DNA of 43,780 nucleotides from Polyangiaceae bacterium (GTDB taxonomy: Bacteria; Myxococcota_A; Polyangia; Polyangiales; Polyangiaceae). Below the pieces are notes generated by a model. It was not told the origin of the DNA. It saw nothing but the letters and a program-made list of their open reading frames with translations, and made no database searches. The DNA lies in the NCBI GenBank assembly GCA_029941785.1, contig JAPYTK010000019.1, forward strand, positions 1 to 43,780. Reading direction: 5' to 3'. Of the stretch, positions 1 through 8,715 are shown piece after piece. Both the position numbers and the translations under genes were made by a program. Each line of letters opens with the position of its first letter. The stretch's first letter is position 1.

Positions 1-3000
1 GACCGCCGCCGCCGCCACCACCGCCGCCGCCCGTCGCCCCGCCCGGACCGGCGCCGCCGCCGCCGCCCGCGCCACCGCCAGGACCTTCGTCCACGGTCTT
101 GGTCAGCACGATGCTCGCCGCCGCAAGATTGACCAGCGGCGCCTTGATGGTGACGCCTCCTCCATCGACGACGACCTCGCTCGCGCCGCACTTGAAACTG
201 ATCTTGCTCGAAGCGTTCACCATGTGAAGCGCCCCGATGAAGGTCGCGTCCCCGCCCGCCGCAACCTGGATGTTGCCCGCGGCCTTGTCGACGATGGCAC
301 CGCCCACGCTCATCGTCTTGGCCCCGCCGACCTCTTCGCCTTCATCCCCGCCGCTCAAGACCAGCAAGCCGATCGCGCTCTCGGTCTTGTCCGCGCCGCA
401 CACCTCGGTGCGGCCACCCATCACCAGCTCGATGCGGGCCGCGCCGATGTTCTGCGTTCGCGTCGCAGCAACCTTGGTGTTGATTTGGGACACCGCCACC
501 GTGGCGCGCAGGGCCCCGATCGATTCGCCGTAGGACGCGGCGACCTTGTGGATGTTGTGCCCCGGTCCGACCGCGCAATCGGCCGCCGCGTTTCCGCTCA
601 CGCCCCCCGGTGGTCCGGGTACGTTCTTGCCGCTCTTGCCCGCCACACCGAGCGCGTCCTTCAGGCCGCTCGCCGCCCCCTTGACGCCCGCGTCGATCGC
701 CTTGTTCGCCATCGCGTCGAGCCCGGATGCTGCGCTGAAGTCCTTGCCCGCCGCAACGCCCTTGGCCGCGCTCTCGAGCGTGGGAGGTGGAGGCTTTCCG
801 CCTTTGCCTCCACCTGCACCTTTCCCACCGTCACCGCCTTCGCCGCCACCGCCTTCGCCGCCACCGCCTTCGCCTTCGCCTTCGCCGCCTTCGCCCGCGC
901 TGCCACTCTTGCCAACGCTCTTGCCGCCCAATCCGGCCTTGCTCGCCAGATCGCCCGCCGCGCCGCGTAGTGGCTTGGGCACCGCGCTCTCCGCTTTGCT
1001 CATGGCGGCGTCCTTGACCTGTTTGCCAACCTCACCCGGCGTGGGCAAGCCCGCCGCCTTGGCAGTCGCGTCCGCCACGCCTTTCAAGTCGCCGCTCTTG
1101 GCCGCCTCCATGCCCTTCTGGACTTGGCCGACCTTCTCCTGCAGCTCGCCGATCGGGCCCATGACCTTGTCGACCTTGTCCTTGACCGCCGCGTCGAGCT
1201 TCTTCATCGCCTCGGCGGCTTTCTCCTTGAGCGCGGCGTTCGCCTCGGCCGCGGCCAGATCGATCAAGCCCGCGATCGGGTTGCCGTCCATCTCGAACTG
1301 GTTGCCGCCCACCGTCGTGATGTCCGCTCCCCCGCAGCTCAGCCCCAGCACGGCGTCCACGTTGACCTTGCGGTTCGCCCCCACGCTCACCGCCTGCGCG
1401 CCCGACACGGTGTTCATGTAGCCGCTCGTCACCCGCACGTTCTGGTTGGCGCCGACGTTGATCGTGCGACTCCCGCCCACCGATTGCTTCTCGTCGCCGC
1501 CGGTCTTCTTGTCCTTCTTGCTGCCCGTTCCGATCTTCTGATCCTTTTGCGCCTTGACGGAGATCTCTTCCTTGCCCGCCTGGTCTTCGAAGCGCACCTC
1601 GTTTTGGCCCGCCCCGCCCGGCGAGGTGGAGCTACCGAGCGCCGTTCGAGTCTTGCCTTCGGGCAACTCGTATGGCGGCATATACCGCCCGTTGAACAAG
1701 CGCCCCGTGACGATGGGCCGGTCCGGATCGCCCTGCTGGTACTCGACGAGCACTTCCCAATCGACGCGCGGCAAGATCATCGAGCCTGAGGTCTGCGGTT
1801 GGGTCGTGCGGATCCAACACGACGCGCGGTCGTCGAGTGATTCGGCGAGATCCCAATGCATCTTCACCTTGCAACGACCAAACTCGTCGGTGTGGATGTC
1901 CTCGGGCTCGCTGCCCTCCGGCGCCATCACGATGGCCGTCTGCGGTCCATGGATGACGGGCTTTTCCGTAGTCTGCGGCGTCCGATAAGGCACCGCCTCG
2001 GGGAGCAGCCAGGCTCGAACGCGAAGCGGTGCGTCCGGCTGCTCCGCGCCATCCTTCGAGTCGGCGGCGTGGACGGCCTCGTATACGTGAATCGTCCGCG
2101 TGACGACGTACTTGCCGTCGAGCCCCCGCGGTGTATCGACCAGCTCGATCTTGCGGCCCGGGCTGAGACGCGCCGCGCTGGACTGGATCTCGATCTCGTG
2201 GCGACGCACCTGCTCGGCCTCGAGCTTGACCCGCGCGAGGCGTTTGCCCTCCGCGGGCTCCGTGAACCGCCCGGGGTAGTCGAAGTGCGCCAGATCCGTA
2301 TGAAGATCCGACTCCGCTTCGGAGGTCAGATCGAGATCGGGGCGCTCAAAGTCGTAATCGTCGAGCACGAACTTCCCGCTCACCACGCGGTGCTGCTCAC
2401 GGATCGAATACGCCACCTCCTCGCCGACGTTCATCTGGCTAGGGCTGAGGAAGCGCAAGCGCTCACCTCCCTGTAGCGGAGCGCAGCCCCGACTGTCATC
2501 CTCGAAGACGAGCTGTTCGCCATCTTCACCGCTGCGCGCCGAAAAGAAGATCCCCTCCTCTTCGAGCAACCGACAACAAAACGCCGACGCGTTCTCACCG
2601 TACTGCACGCAGTACGCGCGCTTCGGGTACGTCTCACCGAGCTTCCACTGTTGCCGGGCGGGCGGGATTCCATGCTCGCTCAGCACCGCGCCCACAATGT
2701 CGACGACGCTCATCTCTTGGAAGATGCGACTCGTCACGCTGCTTTCGAGCAGTCCCATTTGTCCGCTCAGCTCGATGTGCATGGCCCACTGCCGCGCCGC
2801 TCCGTCCGCCGGCGAGGCGACGCTCGATGCTCCTCTCACGATCCCCACGAGCTCGTGCTTGACCTCGCCGTAACCAAAACGCAGCACGCCGCGGCGCCCA
2901 AGCAACGCTGCCGGATCCACGTAGTCCAGGAAGCGCACGTCGAGCTCGGCAGTGGTGCTCTTGCCCAGCTGTCGCTCGACGCGAAACGAGACCACGCGGT

Positions 3001-3043
3001 GGGCCGCGATCTCGTTGATGGCAAAGCTGGTGTGGAGGGTCAT
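1..3043 (-). CDS. vgrG: VgrG type VI spike protein with large internal insertion (3' end cut by window edge)
   Basis: Type VI secretion tip protein, at least 1014 residues, still open at base 1. The start is the ATG at 3043, 11 bases after the stop of the preceding vgrG; no good ribosome site is visible, so translation is probably coupled. The gp27-like N-terminal part spans about residues 1-340 and the gp5-type OB fold about 384-455 (HTDEFGR, ILPRVDWEV, GDPDRPIVTGR). A beta-helix of short SVG/VGG repeats starts near 480. Oddly, the beta-helix is interrupted at about 590-815 by an Ala/Lys-rich, probably helical segment, a Gly/Glu-rich run (about 716-753) ending in Pro residues, and a second helical piece. 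It then resumes with SIGALRATVAVSQ-type repeats. The visible end turns Gly-rich again. VgrG identity is clear; the role of the insertion is unknown. Confidence 0.93.
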   Translation of the reverse strand, partial: MTLHTSFAINEIAAHRVVSFRVERQLGKSTTAELDVRFLDYVDPAALLGRRGVLRFGYGEVKHELVGIVRGASSVASPADGAARQWAMHIELSGQMGLLESSVTSRIFQEMSVVDIVGAVLSEHGIPPARQQWKLGETYPKRAYCVQYGENASAFCCRLLEEEGIFFSARSGEDGEQLVFEDDSRGCAPLQGGERLRFLSPSQMNVGEEVAYSIREQHRVVSGKFVLDDYDFERPDLDLTSEAESDLHTDLAHFDYPGRFTEPAEGKRLARVKLEAEQVRRHEIEIQSSAARLSPGRKIELVDTPRGLDGKYVVTRTIHVYEAVHAADSKDGAEQPDAPLRVRAWLLPEAVPYRTPQTTEKPVIHGPQTAIVMAPEGSEPEDIHTDEFGRCKVKMHWDLAESLDDRASCWIRTTQPQTSGSMILPRVDWEVLVEYQQGDPDRPIVTGRLFNGRYMPPYELPEGKTRTALGSSTSPGGAGQNEVRFEDQAGKEEISVKAQKDQKIGTGSKKDKKTGGDEKQSVGGSRTINVGANQNVRVTSGYMNTVSGAQAVSVGANRKVNVDAVLGLSCGGADITTVGGNQFEMDGNPIAGLIDLAAAEANAALKEKAAEAMKKLDAAVKDKVDKVMGPIGELQEKVGQVQKGMEAAKSGDLKGVADATAKAAGLPTPGEVGKQVKDAAMSKAESAVPKPLRGAAGDLASKAGLGGKSVGKSGSAGEGGEGEGEGGGGEGGGGEGGDGGKGAGGGKGGKPPPPTLESAAKGVAAGKDFSAASGLDAMANKAIDAGVKGAASGLKDALGVAGKSGKNVPGPPGGVSGNAAADCAVGPGHNIHKVAASYGESIGALRATVAVSQINTKVAATRTQNIGAARIELVMGGRTEVCGADKTESAIGLLVLSGGDEGEEVGGAKTMSVGGAIVDKAAGNIQVAAGGDATFIGALHMVNASSKISFKCGASEVVVDGGGVTIKAPLVNLAAASIVLTKTVDEGPGGGAGGGGGAGPGGATGGGGGGGGGG
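834..896. repeat. Short tandem GC-rich repeats encoding the VgrG Gly/Glu linker
   Basis: Imperfect tandem copies of cgccttcgccgccac and shorter cgcctt units. On the minus strand they encode alternating Gly and Glu residues in the linker of the first VgrG. Such tracts can change length by slippage, so linker length may vary between strains. Confidence 0.7.
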
Positions 3044-3054
3044 CGGGTAGGGGC

Positions 3055-5283
3055 CTAGTTGTCGAGCACGAGGGCGGCGGTTTCGGGGCAGACCCCGTCG
3101 AGCTTGATGGTCGCGCCGGCGATCGTCACTGAGGCGGGCGTGAGGGTGAGCGTCGAGCCTCCGCAGACCACGGTGAGCAAGCTCTTCGCCGCGTAGGTGA
3201 CCTCCGTCGCCTTGGTGTAGTGCAGACCGCCCACCGTCTCGCTGATCGCGCCATCGGAGTTGTCCTTGATGTCACCCTTGCTGATCACGGCGACCGCACC
3301 GCCAACCGTCTGCGTCATCGCGCCGCCGACCTTCACGCCACGCCCCGCCGTGCTGAGCACCGCCTTCAAGGCGCCGATGGTCTCGACCCGAGATCCGCTG
3401 GTCACCACATTGTGACCCGATGGCGTCATCTGGATGAGCGCCCCTCCAACAGTGTCGTTCATCGTCGAGAGGGTGGACTCCTCGACGCTGCCAGCGACGA
3501 GATCGATCTGCATCCCACCGACGGCGAGCTCGGAGGTTCCGCTCACCAGCGCCCGGTGATCGCCTCCCACGGTGAGGTCGCGATTGCCGCCGATCGCGAG
3601 CGAGTGCGCGCCGCCCATCTCGTCGACGAGGTAGGTCGCCGAGGCCGTCTTCTGATCCGCCCCAACGCCCCAGGTCTGCGATCCGCCCACGTTGGACTGA
3701 AGCGCACCGGAGACGTCCAGGTTCTGATCCACGCCGATCGAACGCGTCTCATCGCCCACGACCGAGTCGGTGCAGTTGTTTCCCGCCGCCACCGACATGT
3801 TCTTCGAGGCGTTCATCATCATCTGCTCCTTGCCCTTGGTGTCATCGAAACGAAGCTCGTTGACCCCCTCACCTCCAGGGCTGGTCGCGGTCTGAATCGT
3901 CGATCGCGCCTTGTGTTCGGGAAGCGCGTAGGGCGGAGGCTTTTTCGCGTTGTACATCCGGCCCACGATGATCGGCTCATCGGGATCGCCCTCGACGTGG
4001 CGCACCGCGACCTCCCATCCTACGCGCGGGGTCATCAGGCCGCCCGCGAGGGGGAGCTGCGTGCTGCGAACCCAACAGCTGCTCTGATCGTCACCCTTCC
4101 CGGTGTGATCCCAGAGCGCTTGCAGCTTCGTCCGGCCGTACTCGTCGGGGTGGATCTCGCTTCCAGCCGGTCCGGTGATCTGGGCCAGATCATAACCAGG
4201 AACCGAGCGGGCGTTCGGCATCACCTTCGGACGCATCGCCAACTCGGCCGGCATGGCCGTGAACGACATGCGCTGCACGTCGCCGCTTGCCTTACTCTTG
4301 CCCCAGCGCGGCGCGACAAACTGATAACTGACGGTGAGTACGCGCAGCTCGATGTTGAGCGGCTCGTAGGGGTGACCCGTGATGGAGAAACGTCGACCGG
4401 GCAGCAGATGAAGCGCCCCCGTTCCGCCACGAATGGTCGCGCGCTCAGCCTGGTGTGATTCGAGCCTGACCTGGGCGCGACGCTCGATGGTGTCGGGCTC
4501 AATGGCGCGCGCCGGATACAGGTAATCCTCGAGGGTGCCCGCGCCGTCAGCCGCCTGCTCGGCTTTCACCTCGAAGTCCGGCCGCTCGAAATCGAAATCC
4601 CGCACCGTGACCCGATCGCTGACGATGGCTCGACCGTACTCGAGTCTCGCAACGTGGTCGCGGGCGGCGTCCATCCCAAACTCGTGTTGGTAAGTGAGCT
4701 GGAGCGGGCCGAGGACCTCACCGAAGTCAACGTCGCTGAAGCGGATCTTGTCGACGCCCTCTTCGATCTCGACCGTGAAGCTTATCCCTTCTTCGGCGAG
4801 TAGTCGTTTGATGAAGGCCAAGTCGGTCTCGCGGTGCTGTACGCAATGAAGACGCGGCTCGTAGGAGCCCGTGAGCTTCCAGTCTTGATCGACAGGATCG
4901 ATCCCCGCCCGCGAGAGCACATCGGCCACGATGCTCTCGGTCGTCATCTCTTGAAACACCCGGGTGTCGCTGCGCATCGACAGCCGCCACAGACGCGACA
5001 CGCTGACGAGCTTCACCGCAGGCAAGGCCGACTCGGCGCCGAGATGTTCGGCTTCGATGATCAATCCAGCAAACGTGAAACTGCGCTCATCCGCCTCACG
5101 GGTGACGCTAAGCTCGAGCGTTTGACCGATGAGGGTGGCCGGATCCGGTCCACCGTCGTTGTCGGTGAGCACGCAGGTGCAGGTTCCGATCTCCGAAACG
5201 GCGAGCTCGATCTCGACCTCGAGCGCCGTCAACGCTTGGCCGTCGATCTGAACCTGAACACCGAGTAGGGCTGCGTCGCTCAT
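3055..5283 (-). CDS. vgrG: VgrG type VI secretion tip protein, second copy
   Basis: Complete 742-residue VgrG. The gp27-like part covers about residues 10-345, including the family segments RVFQEMTTESIVADVL and LLAEEGI. The gp5 OB fold is about 378-447 (HPDEYGRTKLQALW, TPRVGWEVAVRH, GDPDEPIIVGRMYN). A beta-helical tail of repeated VGG/SVA/SIG turns spans about 480-742, and there is no extra C-terminal effector domain. The ATG at 5283 is preceded by AGAGGA, which lies next to the TAG stop of the upstream vgrG (5291-5293), so the two genes are probably translationally coupled. VgrG trimers cap the Hcp tube and carry effectors; no PAAR tip gene is visible here, so the tip must come from elsewhere. 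Confidence 0.95.
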   Translation of the reverse strand: MSDAALLGVQVQIDGQALTALEVEIELAVSEIGTCTCVLTDNDGGPDPATLIGQTLELSVTREADERSFTFAGLIIEAEHLGAESALPAVKLVSVSRLWRLSMRSDTRVFQEMTTESIVADVLSRAGIDPVDQDWKLTGSYEPRLHCVQHRETDLAFIKRLLAEEGISFTVEIEEGVDKIRFSDVDFGEVLGPLQLTYQHEFGMDAARDHVARLEYGRAIVSDRVTVRDFDFERPDFEVKAEQAADGAGTLEDYLYPARAIEPDTIERRAQVRLESHQAERATIRGGTGALHLLPGRRFSITGHPYEPLNIELRVLTVSYQFVAPRWGKSKASGDVQRMSFTAMPAELAMRPKVMPNARSVPGYDLAQITGPAGSEIHPDEYGRTKLQALWDHTGKGDDQSSCWVRSTQLPLAGGLMTPRVGWEVAVRHVEGDPDEPIIVGRMYNAKKPPPYALPEHKARSTIQTATSPGGEGVNELRFDDTKGKEQMMMNASKNMSVAAGNNCTDSVVGDETRSIGVDQNLDVSGALQSNVGGSQTWGVGADQKTASATYLVDEMGGAHSLAIGGNRDLTVGGDHRALVSGTSELAVGGMQIDLVAGSVEESTLSTMNDTVGGALIQMTPSGHNVVTSGSRVETIGALKAVLSTAGRGVKVGGAMTQTVGGAVAVISKGDIKDNSDGAISETVGGLHYTKATEVTYAAKSLLTVVCGGSTLTLTPASVTIAGATIKLDGVCPETAALVLDN

Positions 5284-5290
5284 GGTTCCT

Positions 5291-7519
5291 CTAATCGAGC
5301 TTCAACGCGCCCGCCGCCTTGCGAATGAGCGCCGCCTTGATGGCGATCTTGGAGCCCTTCAAGACGACTGGCCCACCATTGAGGTTGATCGCCGAGCCCC
5401 CTCCTTTGAAGTGGCCAATCCCGCCGAGCAGCTTGATCGTCGACGCGGATACCTCGATATTTCCGCCCGCCATACGAACATGTGCGCCGCCCACCAAGCG
5501 CGTCACGCTCGCCGCTTTGCTCGCGAAGTTCGCGACGAGGTGGATCTCCCCGGCGCTCATGTTTTGGCTCTTGGCGCCCGCCACCTCCTCGGCGCCCACG
5601 CCCGCGATGATCTCGGCTTTGAGCGCGCCGACCGTCTCGTCGTAGGTCGAGCCGTGCGTCTCGTTGATCGTGGCGGCGCTCGCTTCGATCTGCACTGCGC
5701 CAACGTCCCGGGTGATCGACGAGCTCACGAAGGTGCGCACCCCATTGCAGATCGTAATGCGGTTGGCCGCGATCGAGTGCGTGCGCGAGCCCCCGATGGC
5801 GGCGATGTAGTTCGCCTCCGTGCCCACCACTTCGTTCGCCCCCACCGAGATGCTCTGTGAAGCACACTTGGTCTGAAGCGCATTGCCGACGTTGATGTCT
5901 TGGTTGGCGCCGATGCTCACCGTCTCGTTGGCGCCGACCATCGAGCTCATGTTGCCCGTGACCTTGTGATCTTCCTGGACGCCAACATCTTCGCTTCGCC
6001 CACCACCCACGAAGGTGTTGACGTCCTTCGGGCCCTTGAGACCAAAGCCCTGGCTGCCTCCCGAGTCGTCCGTGCCGAGCTGGTTGCTCCCTGCCCCACC
6101 GGGGGTGCTCAAGCTCTTCATCGCGCTCTTCGCCGCGCCCCCGGGCAAGTCCTCGAGCGTGCCCTGCTTGCCGTTGTACAGCCTCCCGATGGCGACCGGA
6201 CGATCCGGATCACCATCGAGGAACGCCACGGCCAGCTCCCACCCGACGCGCGGCAGGATCATCGAGCCACCGAGGCCGAGCTGTACCACCCGAAGCCAGC
6301 AGCTCGAGGTGTCGTCGCCTTTGCCGGCGCGGTCCCAGTGAAAACGCACCTTCACCCGGCCGAACTTGTCGACGTGGATCGCCTGCTGCTCGTTGGTCGG
6401 CCCGGTCACGATAGCGGTCTGCACCCCGTGGATCTGCGGTTTGCCCGCCTTGCGATCTGCCGCGAACGGCGCGCCTTCCGGGATCCCGGAGAAGGTGTTG
6501 GTGCAGGCCAAGTTGTCGCCCTCTTCGGCACCGGTTTCGTCGGGGCTTTGCTCGCCCGTCGTCTGGATCTCGGTCACCACGAAACGCCCGTTGCAACACG
6601 ACTCCGAAGCACCCTCGACCGAAAAGGGCATTCCGGCAGACAAGCCCACCGCCACGCTCTTGCCTTTCACGGTGTCGGCGTCGGCCCGCAAGCCGTGCAT
6701 ACACGCCTCGGCCCGGCGGACCGCGTCGTCACCAAAGGTGAAGCCTCCGGGATAGGCGTAGTAGGGCATGGGCCACGACCCCGCCTCACTCATTTGCGCT
6801 TCCGGCTTGAGCTGCGGAGACTCGAACTCGAAATCGCGAAGCTGAACGTCGGTCGTTCTGAGACGTTTCTCGCGGCGAAACACCGCGAGCGGATCCGTCG
6901 CGCCAGACAGACCTTGGACCATACCGAACCGTACCTCCGACATGTGAGGCGCAACGGCAAAGGCGCTCGGATCGTCCGCCACCACCATCTTGTGACCATC
7001 GGGACCGTGCTCGAAGAAGTAGAACAAGCCCTCGTCCTCGAGCAGGCGCGACACGAAATTGAGCTCCGTCTCGCGGTACTGCACGACGAACTCGCGGGGT
7101 CCGTACGTCTTGCTGAACCGCCACTCGACCTTCTCGTCCACGCCGGCGTCCGCCAAGACCTCCTTGACGATGTCCACCGTGCTCATGTCCTGGAAAATGC
7201 GCGAGCCTCGACGATGCCCGAGCGTCGCTAGTTGCGGCCTCAGGCGAAGGCGAAAGTGAAGCAGCGTTCCGGTGTGCGCAACGAAACGCGCCTCATCGAT
7301 CAGACCATCGAAATGGCGTAGACGGTTCTCGCCGCCATCGATAGTGACCAGCACGCGCGTCCGCAAACACGCTTCGGCGCGAAAGGCGAGATCTGCGGTG
7401 GCGAACTCGATCTCGCAAGCGTAGGGCGCGCTGAGCTTCTCGCTGGCGTCGAAACGCCTGACGGATGAGTCCGCCGGGAGAGCCTCCCCCTGAACGTGAA
7501 TGGTCGCCACGGAGCGCAT
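5291..7519 (-). CDS. vgrG: VgrG type VI secretion tip protein, third copy
   Basis: Complete 742-residue VgrG, first of the three in transcription order. The N-terminal gp27-like part contains RIFQDMSTVDIVKEVL and LLEDEGLFYFFEHG. The OB fold at about 380-455 contains HVDKFGRVKVRFHWD, ILPRVGWELAVAF and GDPDRPVAIGRLYNGK. The beta-helix tail holds repeated SIGAN/VGA turns and ends in a Lys/Ala-rich segment. The ATG at 7519 has only a weak ribosome site and sits 34 bases after the stop of the 374-aa gene. Same length as the second copy but clearly diverged, so this is an old duplication or separate acquisition rather than a recent copy. Confidence 0.95.
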   Translation of the reverse strand: MRSVATIHVQGEALPADSSVRRFDASEKLSAPYACEIEFATADLAFRAEACLRTRVLVTIDGGENRLRHFDGLIDEARFVAHTGTLLHFRLRLRPQLATLGHRRGSRIFQDMSTVDIVKEVLADAGVDEKVEWRFSKTYGPREFVVQYRETELNFVSRLLEDEGLFYFFEHGPDGHKMVVADDPSAFAVAPHMSEVRFGMVQGLSGATDPLAVFRREKRLRTTDVQLRDFEFESPQLKPEAQMSEAGSWPMPYYAYPGGFTFGDDAVRRAEACMHGLRADADTVKGKSVAVGLSAGMPFSVEGASESCCNGRFVVTEIQTTGEQSPDETGAEEGDNLACTNTFSGIPEGAPFAADRKAGKPQIHGVQTAIVTGPTNEQQAIHVDKFGRVKVRFHWDRAGKGDDTSSCWLRVVQLGLGGSMILPRVGWELAVAFLDGDPDRPVAIGRLYNGKQGTLEDLPGGAAKSAMKSLSTPGGAGSNQLGTDDSGGSQGFGLKGPKDVNTFVGGGRSEDVGVQEDHKVTGNMSSMVGANETVSIGANQDINVGNALQTKCASQSISVGANEVVGTEANYIAAIGGSRTHSIAANRITICNGVRTFVSSSITRDVGAVQIEASAATINETHGSTYDETVGALKAEIIAGVGAEEVAGAKSQNMSAGEIHLVANFASKAASVTRLVGGAHVRMAGGNIEVSASTIKLLGGIGHFKGGGSAINLNGGPVVLKGSKIAIKAALIRKAAGALKLD

Positions 7520-7553
7520 GCTACTGCCCGCGGGCGACAGGATCTAGCTTGAC

Positions 7554-8678
7554 CTACCGCGAACTCAACTGCCGGGCGTACGCCTCTCGAGCCGCTCGCC
7601 ATGCCGCGAGCTTCGCCGGGTCCGAACCCAACACGGTGTACATCTGTTCGTCGAGCGCCTTGAGCGAAGCCTCATCCGCCACGGCGTAGCGCGCCAGGAC
7701 TTGAGCACGGTGGTTTGGATAGGTTTCGAGCTCGAGCTGAAGCGCCGCGTGCTGCTCGACGCTGAGCGACAAAGCGGGCACATCAGGAGCCTTCTGCCCG
7801 GCAGTCTCCGCGAGCACATCCGCCGCCAGATCCGCCAGACCTTGGAGACCCGTCGTCTCGCCCCGCAAGGCCGCGGCGATCTGAAGCTCGGACGGGGAAG
7901 CCGAGGCCGGCATGCTCGCAGGCGCTTGCTCATCGAACGGGAGAGCCTCGTCGTCTGGGGGCGCGAACATAGGCAAAGCGCGGGTTTGGTGCGCCATCGA
8001 AGAAGGGGGGGCGGACTGCGGCGGGTGCGGCACGCTCGGGGCCGCAACGGACACCGGCACAACCGAAACCGGGGGCGGCGCGTGCAAGGAGGAGGCCTCA
8101 GGCTCGGTCGCTTCGTTCGGCTCGCTCTCGACGGCAGCCTCGCCAAAGGGAAGAATGGGGCCCAGCTTCGACAGGTCGATAGCCGAAGTTGCGAACGCAT
8201 CGGGCACCACCTTGGCAGCCGCGGTGAGGCCATCCTCCTCCTCCGGCACCTCGTCCGTGGACGGAGCCTCCTCGGGAAGAGGATCCACGGGCTCGGCTTG
8301 GGCAACGCGCTGCGGCGACGCCAGCGCCTTGGCCGCCTCCATCTCGTCCTTGTCCAAGAACGGGACGACGGCCTGAAGCTCGAACACATGGGCGGTGCCT
8401 GTCTCGTATGCCGCAGACAGGTCCGGGCCGGTTTCCGGGATCGGATCTCCGAAATTCGCCGGCCGGTGGGCGCGATACGCACCCTGATAATGCCGACTCA
8501 ACTTCCAGCGACCCCGCGCCGCCTCCTCGCCCATCACCTGGAGCCACTCGCGCTGAGCCTGCGCGAAGATCTCTTCGGCCAAGTCCGCGCGCCTCAAGAC
8601 GACGTCCTGGTGCTCACCGGCGTCAATCTCCGCCCGCAACTCGGCGTACCGCTCAATCGTGATGGCCGCGCTCTTCAT
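7554..8678 (-). CDS. Unknown protein with duplicated end domain, head of the vgrG operon
   Basis: 374 residues, no family recognised. The ends look like two copies of one domain of about 65 residues. Residues about 7-70 (TIERYAELRAEI ... EWLQVMGEEAARGRWKL ... YQGAYR) align by eye with about 306-370 (SVEQHAALQLEL ... QMYTVLGSDPAKLAAW ... REAYAR). Between them lies a long Pro/Ala/Glu-rich, probably disordered stretch (about 120-300). It is the first gene of the run that continues into three vgrG genes, so a role in loading, bridging or adapting cargo to VgrG is an inference from position only. The predicted start ATG is 8678; the divergent gene starts 38 bases away. Confidence 0.8.
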   Translation of the reverse strand: MKSAAITIERYAELRAEIDAGEHQDVVLRRADLAEEIFAQAQREWLQVMGEEAARGRWKLSRHYQGAYRAHRPANFGDPIPETGPDLSAAYETGTAHVFELQAVVPFLDKDEMEAAKALASPQRVAQAEPVDPLPEEAPSTDEVPEEEDGLTAAAKVVPDAFATSAIDLSKLGPILPFGEAAVESEPNEATEPEASSLHAPPPVSVVPVSVAAPSVPHPPQSAPPSSMAHQTRALPMFAPPDDEALPFDEQAPASMPASASPSELQIAAALRGETTGLQGLADLAADVLAETAGQKAPDVPALSLSVEQHAALQLELETYPNHRAQVLARYAVADEASLKALDEQMYTVLGSDPAKLAAWRAAREAYARQLSSR

Positions 8679-8691
8679 GTTCGCGGCCGAG

Positions 8692-8697
8692 ACTATA
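8692..8697 (-). promoter_or_regulatory. Possible -10 element for the vgrG operon
   Basis: TATAGT on the minus strand in the divergent gap between 8678 and 8716. Transcription would start near 8685, giving a very short leader for the 374-aa gene. No good -35 box is seen at normal spacing, so this is tentative. Confidence 0.3.
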
Positions 8698-8715
8698 CCG
8701 CGTTATGGCTTCGTC

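Noticed and set aside
834-896. Repeat array as a CRISPR
   Set aside because: Units are short, contiguous, lack spacers and are in frame inside a VgrG gene.
546-1421. Long plus-strand open frame rich in Pro, Ala and Ser
   Set aside because: It is the antisense shadow of the first VgrG; its composition is explained by GC-rich codons on the other strand.
8705-8707. ATG at 8705 as start of the TIGR02270-like gene
   Set aside because: It is in a different reading frame from the long coding frame; ATG 8716 is in frame.
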